Source of the DNA: Nitratiruptor sp.
GTDB taxonomy: Bacteria; Campylobacterota; Campylobacteria; Campylobacterales; Nitratiruptoraceae
Assembly: GCA_009659925.1 (NCBI GenBank)
Contig: PUXW01000007.1
Location: 62,001 to 126,000, forward strand
Direction: 5' to 3'
Length of the DNA: 64,000 nucleotides
Part shown: positions 63,191-64,000 of the stretch, piece after piece
Numbering within the stretch: position 1 is the stretch's first letter
How the letters are laid out: every line of letters begins with the position of its first letter
Notes under the pieces: generated by a model
Seen by the model: the letters and a program-made list of their open reading frames with translations, nothing else
The model's database searches: none
Told to the model about the DNA's origin: nothing
Position numbers and translations under genes: made by a program

Positions 63191-64000
63191 TGGACATCCC
63201 TGATGAGGAAGGCCCCTGGATAGCGCCCCGAGGCGATGAAGTCCCGGGCCTCCTGCTCGCTACGAAAGCCGACGAGCCAGACCCGGTAGATCGGGGCTCC
63301 TTCGTAGTCGAATTTGCGGATGATGGCCCGATAGCGCCCATCCACCAGGGCGTTTTGGCTCTTGACGTAAGCGGCCCCCCGATAGCGGCGAAAGGCCCCG
63401 ATTTGAACGGCGAAATCCTTCAATATCACCTCTTTCGGGGCGGCACTCCCCTCGGTCTTGGGTAAGGTTCCAATGGTCGAGTCGAAGCCAAGAATCTCCA
63501 GCTCCACCGGAGCCGTCCCCGTATCGAGCATGCCCAATCGCTTGGCGGCGGCATAGGAGAGATCGATGATCCGATCCTTGACGAAGGGCCCCCGATCGTT
63601 TACCCGGACTATCACGCTCTTGCCATTGTTGAGGTTGGTCACTTTGACCATCGTGTTCATCGGGAAGGTCTTGTGGGCAGCGGTGAGCTCATACATATTG
63701 TAGACTTCGCCGCTACTCGTTTTCTTCCCGTGGAAGTCGGAGCCATACCAGCTGGCGACCCCCCGGAATTTGTCTCCAATGCGAACCACTGTCGGGCGAT
63801 AGACGACACCATTCACCTCGTAGGGGCGCATTGTCGCCTTGGGGGCTGGCTTCTCCTCTTGCTTGGGCTGGCTCTCTTGGACGATGATGGGCTCTTCCTG
63901 GATCCCGTGTTCCTTGGGTTCATCGACGACGATCTCCTGCTTCGTGCCACACCCTCCCAGAAAGAGGGCGAAAACCAGAGCTACGATTCCTATGGCGTTA
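63187..64000 (-). CDS. rlpA: RlpA-like septal lipoprotein with SPOR domain, 5' end cut by the window
   Basis: An outer-membrane lipoprotein acting on denuded glycan strands at the septum. The open frame reaches the right edge. It begins inside a lipoprotein signal (ALVFALFLGGC, lipobox LGGC), continues through a Glu/Lys/Pro-rich linker, then a double-psi beta-barrel (FRGVASWYGSDFHGKKTSSG, VRVNDRGPF) and a C-terminal SPOR domain (DFAVQIGAFRR). An internal ATG at 63831 is not the start, because the signal peptide lies upstream of it. The first few residues lie beyond 64000. Confidence 0.94.
   Translation of the reverse strand, partial: NAIGIVALVFALFLGGCGTKQEIVVDEPKEHGIQEEPIIVQESQPKQEEKPAPKATMRPYEVNGVVYRPTVVRIGDKFRGVASWYGSDFHGKKTSSGEVYNMYELTAAHKTFPMNTMVKVTNLNNGKSVIVRVNDRGPFVKDRIIDLSYAAAKRLGMLDTGTAPVELEILGFDSTIGTLPKTEGSAAPKEVILKDFAVQIGAFRRYRGAAYVKSQNALVDGRYRAIIRKFDYEGAPIYRVWLVGFRSEQEARDFIASGRYPGAFLIRDVQ

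Noticed and set aside
63187..63831. RlpA starting at the internal ATG 63831
   Set aside because: The frame is open to the window edge and includes a lipoprotein signal with LGGC upstream of that ATG.

Overview
The window is a dense stretch of ordinary chromosome from a Campylobacterota (Epsilonproteobacteria) species. I infer this from gene identity and order: lolC-secA / lolA, ubiX-coaD-tmk-hisS, a GluRS2-type gltX, slt-lipoprotein / mobB-fbp-metG, and mrdA-engB-lptA-lptC-kdsC-rlpA all recall Campylobacter, Helicobacter and Sulfurovum-type neighbourhoods. The DNA is visibly GC-rich for that phylum, which fits a free-living, perhaps hydrothermal-vent, lineage (Nitratifractor, Sulfurovum or Hydrogenimonas type) better than a host-associated one. 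The genus cannot be fixed from the sequence alone. Aconitase B and a monomeric NADP isocitrate dehydrogenase fit the TCA or reverse-TCA metabolism usual in that group.

Layout. 1-13.5 kb: icd (cut by the left edge), mltG head-to-head with an AsmA-like gene, lolC-secA divergent from lolA, then acnB, a coiled-coil gene and ftsK on the minus strand. 13.5-20.6 kb, plus strand: hup, tRNA-Leu(CAA), tRNA-Gly(GCC), and the overlapping chain ubiX-coaD-tmk-hisS-speA-cysE-aspC. 20.6-41.5 kb, almost all minus strand: pglB and a 98-aa gene; lpxD-ilvN-ilvB; ppx-ilvA-CoA-binding protein-M48 protease; a Fur-box-controlled porin-feoA-feoB operon; a 97-aa gene with a subtilisin-like protease; psd; and a Cus/Czc-type metal efflux operon with a small novel first gene. 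41.5-53.2 kb, plus strand: gltX-yggT-slt, a convergent lipoprotein gene, then mobB-fbp-small Cys protein-metG-Mur-like protein-CaCA exchanger-TRAP binding protein-APC permease (frameshifted). 53.2-56.6 kb, minus: queC-cheR-NIT-domain chemoreceptor. 56.6-58 kb, plus: ybeY and a second CaCA exchanger. 58-64 kb, minus: an envelope operon reading rlpA (cut by the right edge)-hisB-kdsC-lptC-lptA-engB-GNAT-membrane protein-mrdA.

There is no gene-free stretch longer than 300 bases; the longest gap is about 170 bp between ftsK and hup. Many junctions are 4-nt ATGA or TTGA overlaps, several starts are TTG with a good Shine-Dalgarno, and recognisable promoters mostly consist of a TATAAT-like -10 box. 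I saw no insertion sequences, prophage, CRISPR array, rRNA or integration scar.

The window is mainly core genome. The parts I would look at twice are: the Fur-regulated porin-feoAB operon; the small His/Cys protein heading the metal-efflux operon; the C6 frameshift in the APC permease beside an orphan TRAP binding protein; the lone pglB; the subtilase with a Gly/aromatic tail; the Mur-ligase-like protein without a P-loop; and the conserved-looking four-Cys mini-protein between fbp and metG.
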